Shown piece by piece: positions 1 to 10,800 of a DNA stretch of 64,000 nt; positions within the stretch are counted from its first letter, which is position 1, and every line of letters begins with the position of its first letter. The DNA comes from Larus michahellis (taxonomy: Eukaryota; Chordata; Aves; Charadriiformes; Laridae), in NCBI RefSeq assembly GCF_964199755.1, contig NC_133907.1, positions 7,011,001-7,075,000 of the forward strand, written 5' to 3'. The notes under the pieces were generated by a model. It was given only the letters and a program-made list of their open reading frames with translations, was not told where the DNA came from and ran no database searches. The position numbers and the translations under genes are program-made.

Positions 1-876
1 TATTGGTTTCACTTACTCTGATTCAAGTTCTCTCCATCAAAGCTGTCAGAAGCAACCCCAGCCAGGGGCTGTTCTCCTGTGCCTCTCCTGTCCACACGGA
101 AGATTCTTCAAGATTGCGTGAAGCAATTATGCACACGGTTTGTGTGATCTCCCTTTCCTGAGAGCTACTGTTAATCCTTTCCTCTCTACCACCCTCCACT
201 GAACTAAAAAATACTAAGGTGTCTCTGGTAAAAATGGGTTTACTTTTCAGGTTCTCTTTAATTCCATTTGAATATCTCCTGGCTAATCACCCTCTGGAGG
301 AAGAAATACTTTGCAACTATCAAGCTGTGAACCTGGCCTCTTCTCACTCATGAGGGTTAATATGCACAGGATCAAAAATTGCTAATTTGCCCAAACCAGG
401 ATGCAAAGAAATGTCCTTCCTCAGCCCAATAAAAATTGATACTATTGCAATATTAGAATAGACATACAATCCATCTCCATTCTGATCCTAACAGAGGGAG
501 AGGTAGAATTGCTTGATGTGACACAAAGGGATGTCTCACCCAATCTTTTTCTGCTTGCCCATACCAATTCTCCGTGCTTTATCCCCCAGACAACTTTTAG
601 TCACTTTTCCCTCTGATAACATTGCCCTCTCATCCTTCATTATACATATAAATTAATTTAGGAAGGGGTTAACTTTTTATCTTTTCTCTTGAACATGAAA
701 TGAAAGGACATTTAGTAGTCTCGTGAACTACCTGCTTCTGAAAGGAGGACAAATATTCCCCACAAAGGCTTAAGTATATGAGTTGTAAAATTATAGATAC
801 AAATATTTTTTACCTGCTCTACCTTAAGTTTAGTATAGTACTCACTTCTAAAAACAAAATCCAAAAACTTACTGAC
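1..876. other. RTF2 intron 4 (incomplete)
   Basis: AT-rich non-coding sequence after the exon 4 donor. I looked for the next RTF2 exon (the Cys-rich segment expected after MNGRH) on the minus strand and did not find it. No repeat or other gene is recognised. Confidence 0.7.
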
Positions 877-1016
877 CTATGTCTTCCATTCATTTCCAAT
901 CCCACCACAGGGCATATAAAGCGTGCAGACTGGATGTCATCATATTTGTCACCTTTTATACTCTCTTTGTCACCACTCCAAGCTGGATTATCTGCAAGGT
1001 TTAGTTCTGTTACATT
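877..1016 (-). CDS. RTF2: RTF2 coding exon 4
   Basis: Acceptor CAG at 1017-1019, donor GT at 875-876. It encodes 46 residues from NVTELNLADNPAW to GLEMNGRH plus two bases of a split codon, matching the RTF2 family across its length. Confidence 0.95.
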
Positions 1017-2827
1017 CTGAAAAATAAAAATGCAAGCTTTAAGCTGTTTACGAATGAATTTTGAGCCATGACAACATTCCCTAAGACTTTTTTCCCTGTG
1101 GTTTACTATTTTTAATGCTTTTAGTATATGGTGAGAACACAAGCAAATTGAGGTTTTGTAACATGTTTTAACTTTCATGGCACTCTTTAACATTAGACAC
1201 AACCTGTTTACCTTAATGCTCTTGATATGGGATGCAGCTTCCATAGGAGTTTTATCGGCTGACTTGTCCAACAAAAACTCAATGATAGCATCTTTATTAT
1301 ACAACCTGTAACATAAAATTTTTAGTAGTCATATTTGATTCACATAACTTTCTTTTATTTATAAATTAATAGCTTTTAATATAGCAGCCCATATGGAAAC
1401 AGTCATACCTGCCTAACTCACAGGCTACAATTGGTCGACATAACTTCTCTTGACTCAGAGCACAGTAATACCATCTTGCCACCAACTCAGCATTTTTGTC
1501 AACCTGAAGAAAAAAAATATTCAGGATTTTAAAACAGCTTTTATATTTGCAAATTATTTAAACATAAAATCAAGTAATACTTGAAGCATTAATCAAATCC
1601 CCAGGTGTGTTACCAAACCTACTTTCTGCATTCAAAGCTATTCCATAAAATAACTTCAGGAAAATTCATGACCAGTTTCGAGGGTTTACCTCTATCTATT
1701 GAACATGTTTCTGCATCTTGGGACCTATCTTCCTAACTCTAACTCAGTTTTCTTTTTTTTTGCCACTTCCACATGTCCTCTTCCCTCTCTATTCTTTTTT
1801 GTTCTTTGCATGTTCTCCACTACCCTCTTCTCTCAAGTTCTACATCACATCCCTGCTTGAGTCAACTATCAGTTCCACTCCCTGCAAGGAACAGGATAAC
1901 AAGAAAAGCAAATCTGGGGATGTACCTGAAGCTCCAGTCTAAACCCATGAGTTTTATGACACATTAGGCCGTAAAAGAAAGGTTGAGATTCACAGCTACT
2001 CTGACAGTCAGGTGTGGGGAAGAAATGGATTTTATTCCCTTATTTTACATTAGCAAGTGTAATTTGGCTAAGTCTTCTGCCATTCGCTGCGAGATTTTTC
2101 ACGATCTTTATCCACCTACCCACACAGGTGACGCCACTGTATATCCATTACCCTAAAACACAGAAACCCTAAAGATCATCTAGTTCCAACCCCTGTGCCA
2201 TGGGCAGGGACACCTCCCACTAGATCAGGTTGCTCAACACCCCATCAAACCTGTCCTTGAACACTTAAGACATCCTTGAACATCCTAAAAGGAGAGCCCA
2301 AGCCCCTCTCAGAATGCAAGCAGATGGAATGAAGAAATGGTCACGTTCAACACCAACAATGGCCTGGTCACACTATCAATCTACCAAAAGCATTACCAGC
2401 AGACACTGTATCCCTAGGTGAAGGAGACCCCTAAACCCCACACGTTCATGATAATGACTTACGTCCAAAAAGCTTTCCAGAAGACACAGGGATCCCAACC
2501 GCAACTGCCACTAACACCCACAGCTACAGTCACCCAGAAGCGGTATCTGCACCAGCCCAGTGCCGGGCAGAGGGCGCTCTCCTCCGCCCTGCCAGCACCA
2601 GGAGTACCAGGCCGGGCTCGCAGGCGCCCCGGGTCGGGCAGGACGGACCAGGCCTCCACCGGGCCTTTCCCCGCCCGGGCCGCGGGCCTCGGTGAGGGCC
2701 CAGGCTCCCACAGCGGGTCCGACAGCCCCCCGCCACCCTTCCCGCAGCCCCCTCCCACCTTCTCAACTTTGCGGGGCCCCTTGACCAGCTCGTGTCGCTT
2801 GGGGATGGTGCCGCCATCGCATCCCAT
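877..2827 (-). CDS. RTF2: RTF2, replication termination factor 2 (N-terminal part; gene runs off the left edge)
   Basis: RTF2 is a nuclear protein with a RING/U-box-like zinc fold that acts at stalled replication forks; in mammals it is removed by DDI1/2 and the proteasome. Four minus-strand exons join as 2759-2827, 1409-1503, 1212-1305 and 877-1016, all with GT-AG borders and compatible phases, giving 398 coding bases (132 codons plus 2 bases). The start MGCDGGTIPKRHELVKGP is the nearly invariant vertebrate RTF2 N terminus. The zinc-fold region around CRPIVACELGRLYNKDAIIEF spans exons 2-3, and exon 4 carries the conserved ARFICPVVGLEMNGRH segment. The last two bases (AG) await exon 5, which I could not find in 1-876, so about the C-terminal half lies outside the window. 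The start is the first ATG of the conserved N terminus, inside a CpG island. Identity is firm from whole-exon similarity to known RTF2. Confidence 0.96.
1212..1305 (-). CDS. RTF2: RTF2 coding exon 3
   Basis: Acceptor CAG at 1306-1308, donor GT at 1210-1211. After completing the split Arg codon it encodes LYNKDAIIEFLLDKSADK and onward to SIK, ending in phase 0. The following intron (1017-1211, 195 bases) stays open in this frame (see findings). Confidence 0.96.
1409..1503 (-). CDS. RTF2: RTF2 coding exon 2
   Basis: Acceptor CAG at 1504-1506, donor GT at 1407-1408. It encodes 31 residues starting VDKNAELVAR and ending ACELG, plus two bases of a split Arg codon. It carries the Cys-rich start of the RING/U-box-like fold. 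Confidence 0.95.
2164..2290 (-). mobile_element. CR1 LINE 3'-end fragment in RTF2 intron 1
   Basis: On the plus strand it reads like the reverse complement of the CR1 3' untranslated end: AAAGATCATCTAGTTCCAAC, then GCCATGGGCAGGGACACCTC and the AGGTTGCTCAACACCCCATC segment. It is short and diverged, so it is an old copy. The remainder of intron 1 (1504-2758) holds no other recognised feature except the GC-rich edge of the RTF2 CpG island. Confidence 0.75.
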
Positions 2828-3240
2828 CTCGCTGCCCGCTGCGCCGCGCTTCCGGCTCTGCTTCCCCCGCGGAACTGAAGCACTTCCGGCGTGCCCTGAG
2901 CGCGTCACCGCTGTTCCCTAGCAACCACCCGGCTGGGGGCGGGGCGGGCGAGTCCCTGCGGGCCGGAGCCGGACGGAACGTGCCACCGCGCGCAGGAGGG
3001 GCCGCAGCGCCGCCTCGCGGCGGCGCCTCTCGCCCGCCCGCCCCTCAGTCGGCCGCGCCGTGGCGGAGCGGGCTTTTCGCCCCCCATATTTTGTGAGGAA
3101 ACGGCCCTCAGGACAACCACTTTTGGGGGATTTAAGGCCAGATGAGGTGCTCCCGGGTAACGGGGGCTGCCCGCTGCTGAGGAGGCGCCGCCCGCCCTCA
3201 GCCCGCCCTGCCCCGGGCAGCTGAGGGGGGGTGTGTGTAT
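2530..3240 (-). promoter_or_regulatory. RTF2: CpG island and promoter of RTF2
   Basis: A very GC- and CpG-rich block covers RTF2 exon 1 and extends about 400 bases upstream. A consensus ETS site (GCCGGAAGTG on the minus strand, 2881-2890) lies about 55-65 bases before the start codon, a common place for the initiation region of housekeeping genes. No TATA box was seen. The long reading frames here on both strands are composition artefacts. Confidence 0.8.
2759..2827 (-). CDS. RTF2: RTF2 coding exon 1
   Basis: It encodes residues 1-23, from the ATG at 2825-2827 to the AAG before the donor GTGGGA (GT at 2757-2758), and ends in phase 0. A longer upstream reading frame in the CpG island is not conserved and was not used. 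Confidence 0.95.
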
Positions 3241-4473
3241 GATGGCAGGGTGCGAACACTCGGTCCTTCCAGAAGTGAATTTAATATAAAAACATACAAA
3301 GCCAAGGTGAAGTGCAGTTCTGCATTGACCTATGCAAACAGTAATATTTACAAACGTCGACGTTTAAATAACGGTATAAAACACAGCGACTGCCAAGTGA
3401 AAATAAAACAGAGGAAGACAACGGAGCTGGTTTTTTTCCACAGATAGACTGCGTGAGCAAGCACTGGCGTGGCGCAAATTAGCTGCAACCACTCACAAAA
3501 CTAATTGTCCGTTTTCAGGGCAAAGACACAAGTAAAGCATTGCTAAGAAAGGCCAAAATTTCACATAAAAATTTTAAAATAAATTAATTAGGAAAAATAC
3601 AAATAACATAGGCATACAAACAATCTACATGGGTGGTTAGAGGGCCTCCATTGTTGTATTTCAGATCCAGCAAATTTAGGGATAATTTAATGAGCAACAC
3701 AGACGGATGCAGCGATGGCGGGTGTAAGAAGCCCTGGGCAGCCTTGCCAGCCCGGGTGCTCTGGGTGCCTAACAAGAAATAACGCCCCTTTTCCAGTTCA
3801 TAGGAAGAGCTTGTCCCAAAGCCTCTGCATATCCAGTTCTGTTTCAGTTGGAGCAATGCACATCTATGTGTACTATGTGTAGTACCTGACAGATTTTTGT
3901 CCCATAATAACATTCACCGCATTTGTGTATTAAAAACAAAAATTAGCTTTGCAGCTGTTTAAAAAAAAAAAAGTTGTAATTATGAATTTTGAGTAAAGTC
4001 CTCAGGAAACAATTGATGATGGGATATTGTAAGTTACAAAATGTTGTGCAGCATAGTTTAAAGACAGCCTTTACATACCCAATTAAAAAAGAAAAAAAAA
4101 AAAAAGAGGAAAAAGTATTTCTCTGACCTATATAGAAATTGAAAAATAAGAAATCAGTCAGATAATAAAATAATTTTGCTCTAATACACAGCAAACATTC
4201 CTGTCCAGCCACTAAGATGACGTTTCCAAGCAGGATCTGAATAATGGAGAAGAAAGTATAGATTTAATTCTACAAATCCTGTTCTGCATCTGCTGTTGTG
4301 TGGATTTTCACCTGCTAGAAGTGCACCGGCACCCAGTGCACCCAGGGAACTGCCCGGCAGGAGTTCTTAGAGGTGAAAAAGTTGGTGTCACTGAGGTGCT
4401 TTTGACCCCCTTGGCTACCACATGCCAAAGGAGCAAAAACAGTGCAGAATGTGTAAAACCAGCAAAGTGTCTT
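3241..4473 (-). other. CASS4: CASS4 3' untranslated region (probable)
   Basis: AT-rich sequence between the CASS4 stop codon and the RTF2 CpG island, with no coding exon. On the minus strand, ATTAAA-type poly(A) signals occur at 4263-4268 (about 205 bases after the stop) and at 3280-3285 (about 1.2 kb after the stop, just before the CpG island). Which is used cannot be read from sequence. Confidence 0.5.
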
Positions 4474-4887
4474 TCATTCCATCATTGCTCTAAACTGCTG
4501 TGTGTACTTCAACAGCTCCTCAGCTTGATGCTGAAGTTCTCTCATGGCATCTGCATTGGGATATTGTATTGCAGCATTTTTGGTGGCGAGAGCCAGATTC
4601 TTCAAGAGGCTGCAAAACCGGCTGCTGCTGTGGAGAATGTCGTTCCGAGCATCTTTTTCTTGAGTTTCCTGGCAGAGAGAATCCACCAGCTTTTGTCCAA
4701 CCATAATGATCAATTTGCTGTGGGATATGAAGATTTCGGGTGGCTGATTGTTGCTCAGACTATTAGTAAACACACCAATTGCCTTGTGCAGTGCACTGAA
4801 ACACAGCTTACAGTGCTCGGGGAGAGCAATTTTCTTTGCAGAATCCTGCTTGCTTTGAATGTCAGTCTTTTTTGCAAATGGCAAAAC
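4474..4887 (-). CDS. CASS4: CASS4 last coding exon (C-terminal FAT-like domain)
   Basis: Acceptor CCAG (AG at 4888-4889); stop codon at 4474-4476. It encodes 137 residues starting VLPFAKKTD, with the conserved [17 protein letters not shown] helix and ending RAMME. This is the Cas C-terminal domain used for binding partners such as BCAR3/NSP proteins. Confidence 0.96.
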   Translation of the reverse strand, partial: VLPFAKKTDIQSKQDSAKKIALPEHCKLCFSALHKAIGVFTNSLSNNQPPEIFISHSKLIIMVGQKLVDSLCQETQEKDARNDILHSSSRFCSLLKNLALATKNAAIQYPNADAMRELQHQAEELLKYTQQFRAMME

Positions 4888-7800
4888 CTGGAAAAAGGTT
4901 AAAAAAAAATAAAAATAGACTCAGCATGGTGGCACACCATTTCTTTATTTGTTCTACCCTGTATTCTTCACATGTTTCTTCACTTCCAGGGAGTTTTATT
5001 AGTTAATAGTCTCCAAATTGCCCCAGCCCAGGAGTCTCTTACAATCATTTCTCTTTCCACAAAGTACTGGACTTTATGGAAAGTGGTATTTTTCTCACAA
5101 TAGCCTTTTTTCCCCTAAACAAACTTCACTGAACACGATTTTAATAATGCATAGTGCACAAAGTGCTGTAGCTAATCATCAATCCTTTATACGGTCTGGG
5201 CTTCAGGCTTTCAGCTAGTACAGAACATTTGGACTCCATCTTTAATGGTGCTGACTTCATGAGGGTCATGAATGATTAAAACTGTGCAACAACCACCAGA
5301 GAGTCAATACTTATACGAATGCATGACAAGCTATTTTGAAATACTAACTCTCACAGCCTTATCCCAAATGGTACACAAAGGCAAGCAAATAAATAGTCTG
5401 ACTTTAAACTAGCAGGGTTCATTACATGTGAGGAAAATAAGTGTTTTGCATGGGTTTTCAGCAGGAATTCTAAGAACCAGTTCTGAGGAAATGAACTATG
5501 AGGAAAGAAATAGATCTCTATGTATAGATATGCGTGTCCAAATGTAAATTATTTTGAATTTTAGCAAGCACAGAAATCAGGGACTACAAGTCCTCATAAG
5601 TAATAGTTTTCAAAATCAGAAATACCTTTGGTTTTGAATCTGTACTCTTCTTTGCTACTTCTTTGTCTGAAAGGATTTTCTGTGCCTGTTAAAAGTCAAA
5701 ATGAAAGCAAAGTTGAAATGGTTTAAATAAAAGACTTAAATATAAATGTGTTTTTCTCTTATTTCAGGGAGAAACAACCACTTGCTATGCAGCCTTCATG
5801 TTACAGACAACAATGATACATTCATTAGAAGAAACTGTAGCATTTTTCCTACTAAAAATGTAGTGTCTGATGCTGCAAGATCTAAGACTGAAACCAACAT
5901 TAACAAACCATAACATTTCCTAAATTCTGAGGACAAGCCAGCATTTCTTTGTGAAACCAAGAGAGTTATATTCTTTGGCATTTCAGTAATTCTAAGGAGA
6001 ATGATTCTAACCACCAACAAAAATTATTCTAACTAATAAGTTTGATAATTCATAGTAAGAGTTTAATTTGTTAAAGTTTTCTATGAAAACATGCTTTCCA
6101 ATGCACCTCAAGTTAGGAAGTTAGTATCTCTTGTATAGTCACGTTAAGCAAACAAAATGTACTGGCAAGAGGAGCACTATTAGTCAAAAGAGAAGAAACA
6201 AATTGCTAACCCCCTGCTAAAAGCGGTCTCAAATGAATTTAAACAGGCAAGCTAAAAATATTTTCTCAGTGATGGCTGGCTGCCTGGGTGAATTCTCAAA
6301 TGACAGTGTTCTTCATTACTTAAAGTCACTGATCATTCTACGTATGCTATCTAGCACTCTAACAAAATCTTGAATTCACATAACGTCTAGAAGTACAGGA
6401 AGTAGTACAAACTGAATCTGGCACTAGTACAAAGATAATATAGTGCTAATGGCTTAATATCTGCAAACAATCAAGAATATAGATAGTAAAATCCAGTTAT
6501 ACTAACCTGTAACTGAACGTAATCACAGTCCTCAGTGTCATTTTCTTTTGGTTTCTCAGAAGAGACTTGACTTTGGTTGGGCTTATCAGAAGCATTTCTT
6601 TGAAGTGAATCTATTTCTATTCTTCTTGGCACGATGATTTGTTTCACCATTTTGTATTCTGGGTTCACATTTGATTGTGTCATTTCTTGTGCCTTCTCAT
6701 TCTTTCTGAAGAGGAGCTTTCCATTGGCAATGATGATAGATACAAACCTTTTGATATCATCTGGAATCGTGCGGGCTACCATAACAAAGCGATCAAGATC
6801 ATCTGGGTTGTTCTGAGGTTTCCTGAGGACCAAAGCCTCCAGTGACCAGTTGCAGTTGTTTAGGGTTTCTCTTGTTTCCGTTAAGATTTTGAATGAGTTC
6901 ATAAGAATTTCTAGCTGTTTTTTAATTCTGGTCTGAAGGTTGTTATCAGTGAGGTAAGAGGCATTTACCTTTATGACTCGAGCAAAGGCCAAGAATTCTC
7001 CCAGTGATACTTTTATGTGATCGACTGCTCTATGGATTTCTTCAATGCTTTTCTCTAGGTGCTCTTGTAATCTCCATTTACTACTCACAAAGATCATTAA
7101 ACTCGCAACAGAGCTGGACACACTGTGCTGCAATTTAGTCAGTGTCTCTATGGCTATGTCAAGGTCCAGTTTAATTTCTTTGGCAGGCTCTTCTGAGGAT
7201 GACATAGAAAAAGACTCAGCAGAAGAGTTTGAGGATGTAGAGAGTGTGCTGCTTCTGCTGTCCACACTAGACACAGATAATCTGTCTTGTTCTAATTTGG
7301 CATCTCTTGAGAGCTGTGGAGAAGCACTGTATGCTTGGTCTCCAGAACTATCACCAGTTTTTTCCGTCTCTTTCTTGGACTGCAAAGTGGTGGGGAAACC
7401 TTTTGGAATATCATAAACATTCTCTTCAGAGATCTGATTCTCAGCCTTTGGAGCCAGGAGACTTGGGGGTACATCACAGTTACCGTTTGGTGGCAAAAGG
7501 AGGACATCCCGTGAGGACGGAACATCATAAAGATGGATATCCGGAAATGTTAATTTCCGTTGAGTTGGTGGAATATCATATAATTGTGGATTTACAACTT
7601 TGCCTTCAGTATTTGTTGCTAGTGCCTTGTACCTGGCAGGTGGTATATCATACAGCACCTGGTTCTCCAAGGAATGGCCAGTAGGTTTTTGTTTTAATCC
7701 TGTTTTTTCAGGTGACACTGGAATATCATAAATCCATTCTGACTTTCGAGGATTTGGCAAGGTATTGTAGTGGCCCCAGAAATTTTTCTGAGACTCATTT

Positions 7801-10800
7801 TCTGAAAGATCAGTTTCTCTTTTGGGAGGGACATCATATAACTGCAACAAAGCACACAGGATTTATAAGCAGTGTTTTATACACGAAATAAGAAACAAAA
7901 CTGAATTCTCAGAGCATGAATGCAATTCCAGTAATGTCAATGGAACTGCACCACAAAATGGCTAGCCCATAATTTTTATTATCTAAAATGCATAAGCCGC
8001 ACATATGAAGGTTAAAATATTTTGAGCACAGGTGATTAAATTATACAGCAGTGTCCCCAACCAGCAAAATCTGTGAGCTCTTCCCTGACTCCGTTGGGGT
8101 GGGAAACTTCAATAGTTTTCGGAAATGGCCACAAGAAAAGTGAAATACCAGTTTATTAGTAGGTAACATTAAATACTCAGTTCTACAGAATGAAGGAGCT
8201 AAGACTTTATTAGCCTCTGCATAAGAAAACATTTGGTTTTCCAGTATCCCCACCCACATTCAGATGCATACCCTGACAAAAAAATAAATCATCAACAGAC
8301 ACAACTGACCATTCTCAAATAACTGCAGTGAGTTTACATTTTCACTTGATACAGGTTCGCTAAGACAGATACAGATCTTGCCCAACGCCTTAAAAGTACA
8401 TGTATGCACAGCTAAAGTTTACAAGCTGGAAAATGTGAATGCAAGACCACTTCTTTGTGCAAGAAAATAGAGACTAATAGTAATAGGCATTTGGGACAGA
8501 TCGCACCTGGATGCCTTACAAGCACAAAGCACAAGCATGAGGGAGTGCAGGGAGCTACAGGAACGTGCAGCAACAAGAAAGAACTGAAGGTACCACTACG
8601 TAATACAAATTTTAGAGAGAACTGGCCAGGTCAGGCTTCTCCATCTGCAGAAAACATGCATGAGAAGGGGAGCCCAGACCAAAGCCAGAGTTTTCTGAAT
8701 TTCCCATGAACAAAGAATTTAAGAAAATTTGATTTTGGAAGCAATGATAAACCGTGTCTCCGAAAGAAAATCTGCTCCCAGGCTGTTGCAGCTGGTGGGT
8801 ACAATTGCTAACAGCCATGAAGATGTCAGGAATGCCAGCTTCAATTGCTGCTCTGCCAGCACCCCAGTTCTGGGTAGCACCAGTCCTGCTGTCTCTGCTG
8901 ATCAGACCCTGCAAGACCAGCTTCTCCAGTTGTGGGGCAGCTGTGAACCTACAACACTTCTCTTTAAATACACAAAACCAGGAAGCCTCAGATTTCTTCT
9001 GCTGGGATGGTCTGTCCTGAGGTCCCACACCCCAGCTCTGGGCATGTGCGCTAAGGAGCCTGTCAAAATTCTCTTGGATCCTAAAACCATGTAGGAAACC
9101 CGAAATATTTGGCACTCAACCAATAAGGAGTTCCCATCAAAGCATTTTCTTTGTTGTGAAATTTCAGATCATCCCTTTCTTCAAGGATGGTACTTGTCAA
9201 ACAGTGAGGAAGAGATGGGAAGCCTGACCTCTCCCCAAAGCCAGGTGTGCTCCCCAAAAAGGTGGCAGGAGAGTGCTACATGGAATGGGGACAGTTAGTT
9301 TCTTTCTGTTTAAATATTATAAACAGACATATGAGAACGTAGAGTATTGAATTTCTTTTTCACACTGTCATAAAAAGAAGTTAAGGCAAGAGATCTTGTT
9401 GCTTGCAGTCTAAAAAGCAAATGCAGTGGTACTCCTATTCCTGGCAGGTACCCTGGCTATTCAGGAGCCAGGTAGTATTTCTCTCTTTAATGTGAAGGAC
9501 AGAGTACTGCACTGAAGATGTGCTGGTCTTACCCCTGCCATCACCTTGAGGGAGGTTCCGCACATGTGCCCAGTGTCATAGTAATGAGAGATTCTCTCGT
9601 GTCCAATGAGTCTTACTTACATTGCCCACTGATGAGTCTTTCTGGCTAACAGCTCCTGCCTTTTCTGGACTGGACGAGATGTTGTAAAGCTGCTTCTGCT
9701 CTTCCTGGAAACCCTCAGTGGATCTAACCAGCACAGAGCCCTTTCGTGTGGTGGGTGGAGTGGCACCGCTCTGGTCAAAGGGAAAAAAAACCCAGGTTGA
9801 TTTCAATCCTTATTAAAGCCCACTGAAGACTTCGGTGGAATCAAAAGCTTTCAGGCCATATAGTGCATAGCTCCTAGTCGGGACGTCGTAGGTCAATCCC
9901 AAACAGCTGGAGAGCTGGTGGAGCACTTTTCCATAGCGCTGCACGGGAGGGCAGTGGGCACTAGGTGGTGCCAGGCAGCCGCCACCCACACGCCTGGCTT
10001 TGGCTCTGGGCAGGAATCACCCCACTTAAGGTAACAACGTGGGTAACACAAAGAAGTCTGTGGATAACTTGATAACAATTGAATTGGAGCGGGCTCAACC
10101 CTGCGCTGTCAGGTGCTGCCGAGGAGGGCAAGATGTGCAGGGAGGCTCCACAGATGTGCTCCAGTCCCAAACACACCTTTGCGTGGTAGGTGACGGGACT
10201 GGGGCCTGGCCTCTGTCCCATCCTGGTGACCTGCACGGGCTGCAGTGAGACCTAGAGGAAACGTGGTGACGTTCACTCTCCCCAGGGAAGCACGGTATCG
10301 AGAGCAAGATCGTGTAACAGGATGCTTCAGTGGTAGATGCAATCAACGTGTTGCCCTTACGCTGAGTGCGTCATGGTTACATGATCTAATCCCTCGCATT
10401 TTCTTGCCCAGGAGGCAGTTGGTGTGGGTGACATTTAGTTTCGTTTTGTACACACTCTAGTGACTCTTCTGTAACATCCTGAAATGTTCCTGATGAAACG
10501 ACACAGAAATAAAGCACATTTCCTGATGGACAAACCAAGGCAAGAGGCCAACGCTGAGAATTCATCTGTTCCCTAGAACCCAGTGATGGCAAAACTCAAA
10601 GTGTGTATTAGAAACGTACCAAATTTAAGACATGCTTCTTTAAATGTCTAACAAATTCAAAAGAAAATTGCTTTAGGTTATGAACTTCCCTAAAAAGTAT
10701 ATGGGTTTCTGCCAAATTTTACAAAAAGCAAAGAGGGAAACACTAGCGTTTACCTTAAAATCTATTCTGTGGTCCTACAGGGTGCCAGCTGCATGGGGGG

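Noticed and set aside
2418-2921. 167-codon plus-strand frame and other frames over the RTF2 CpG island
   Set aside because: It is antisense to RTF2 exon 1 and explained by GC composition; only the minus-strand RTF2 start is conserved.
4300-4902. 200-codon plus-strand frame
   Set aside because: It is the reverse-strand shadow of the last CASS4 exon.
7045-7684. Two plus-strand frames of more than 120 codons
   Set aside because: They are antisense shadows of the large CASS4 exon.
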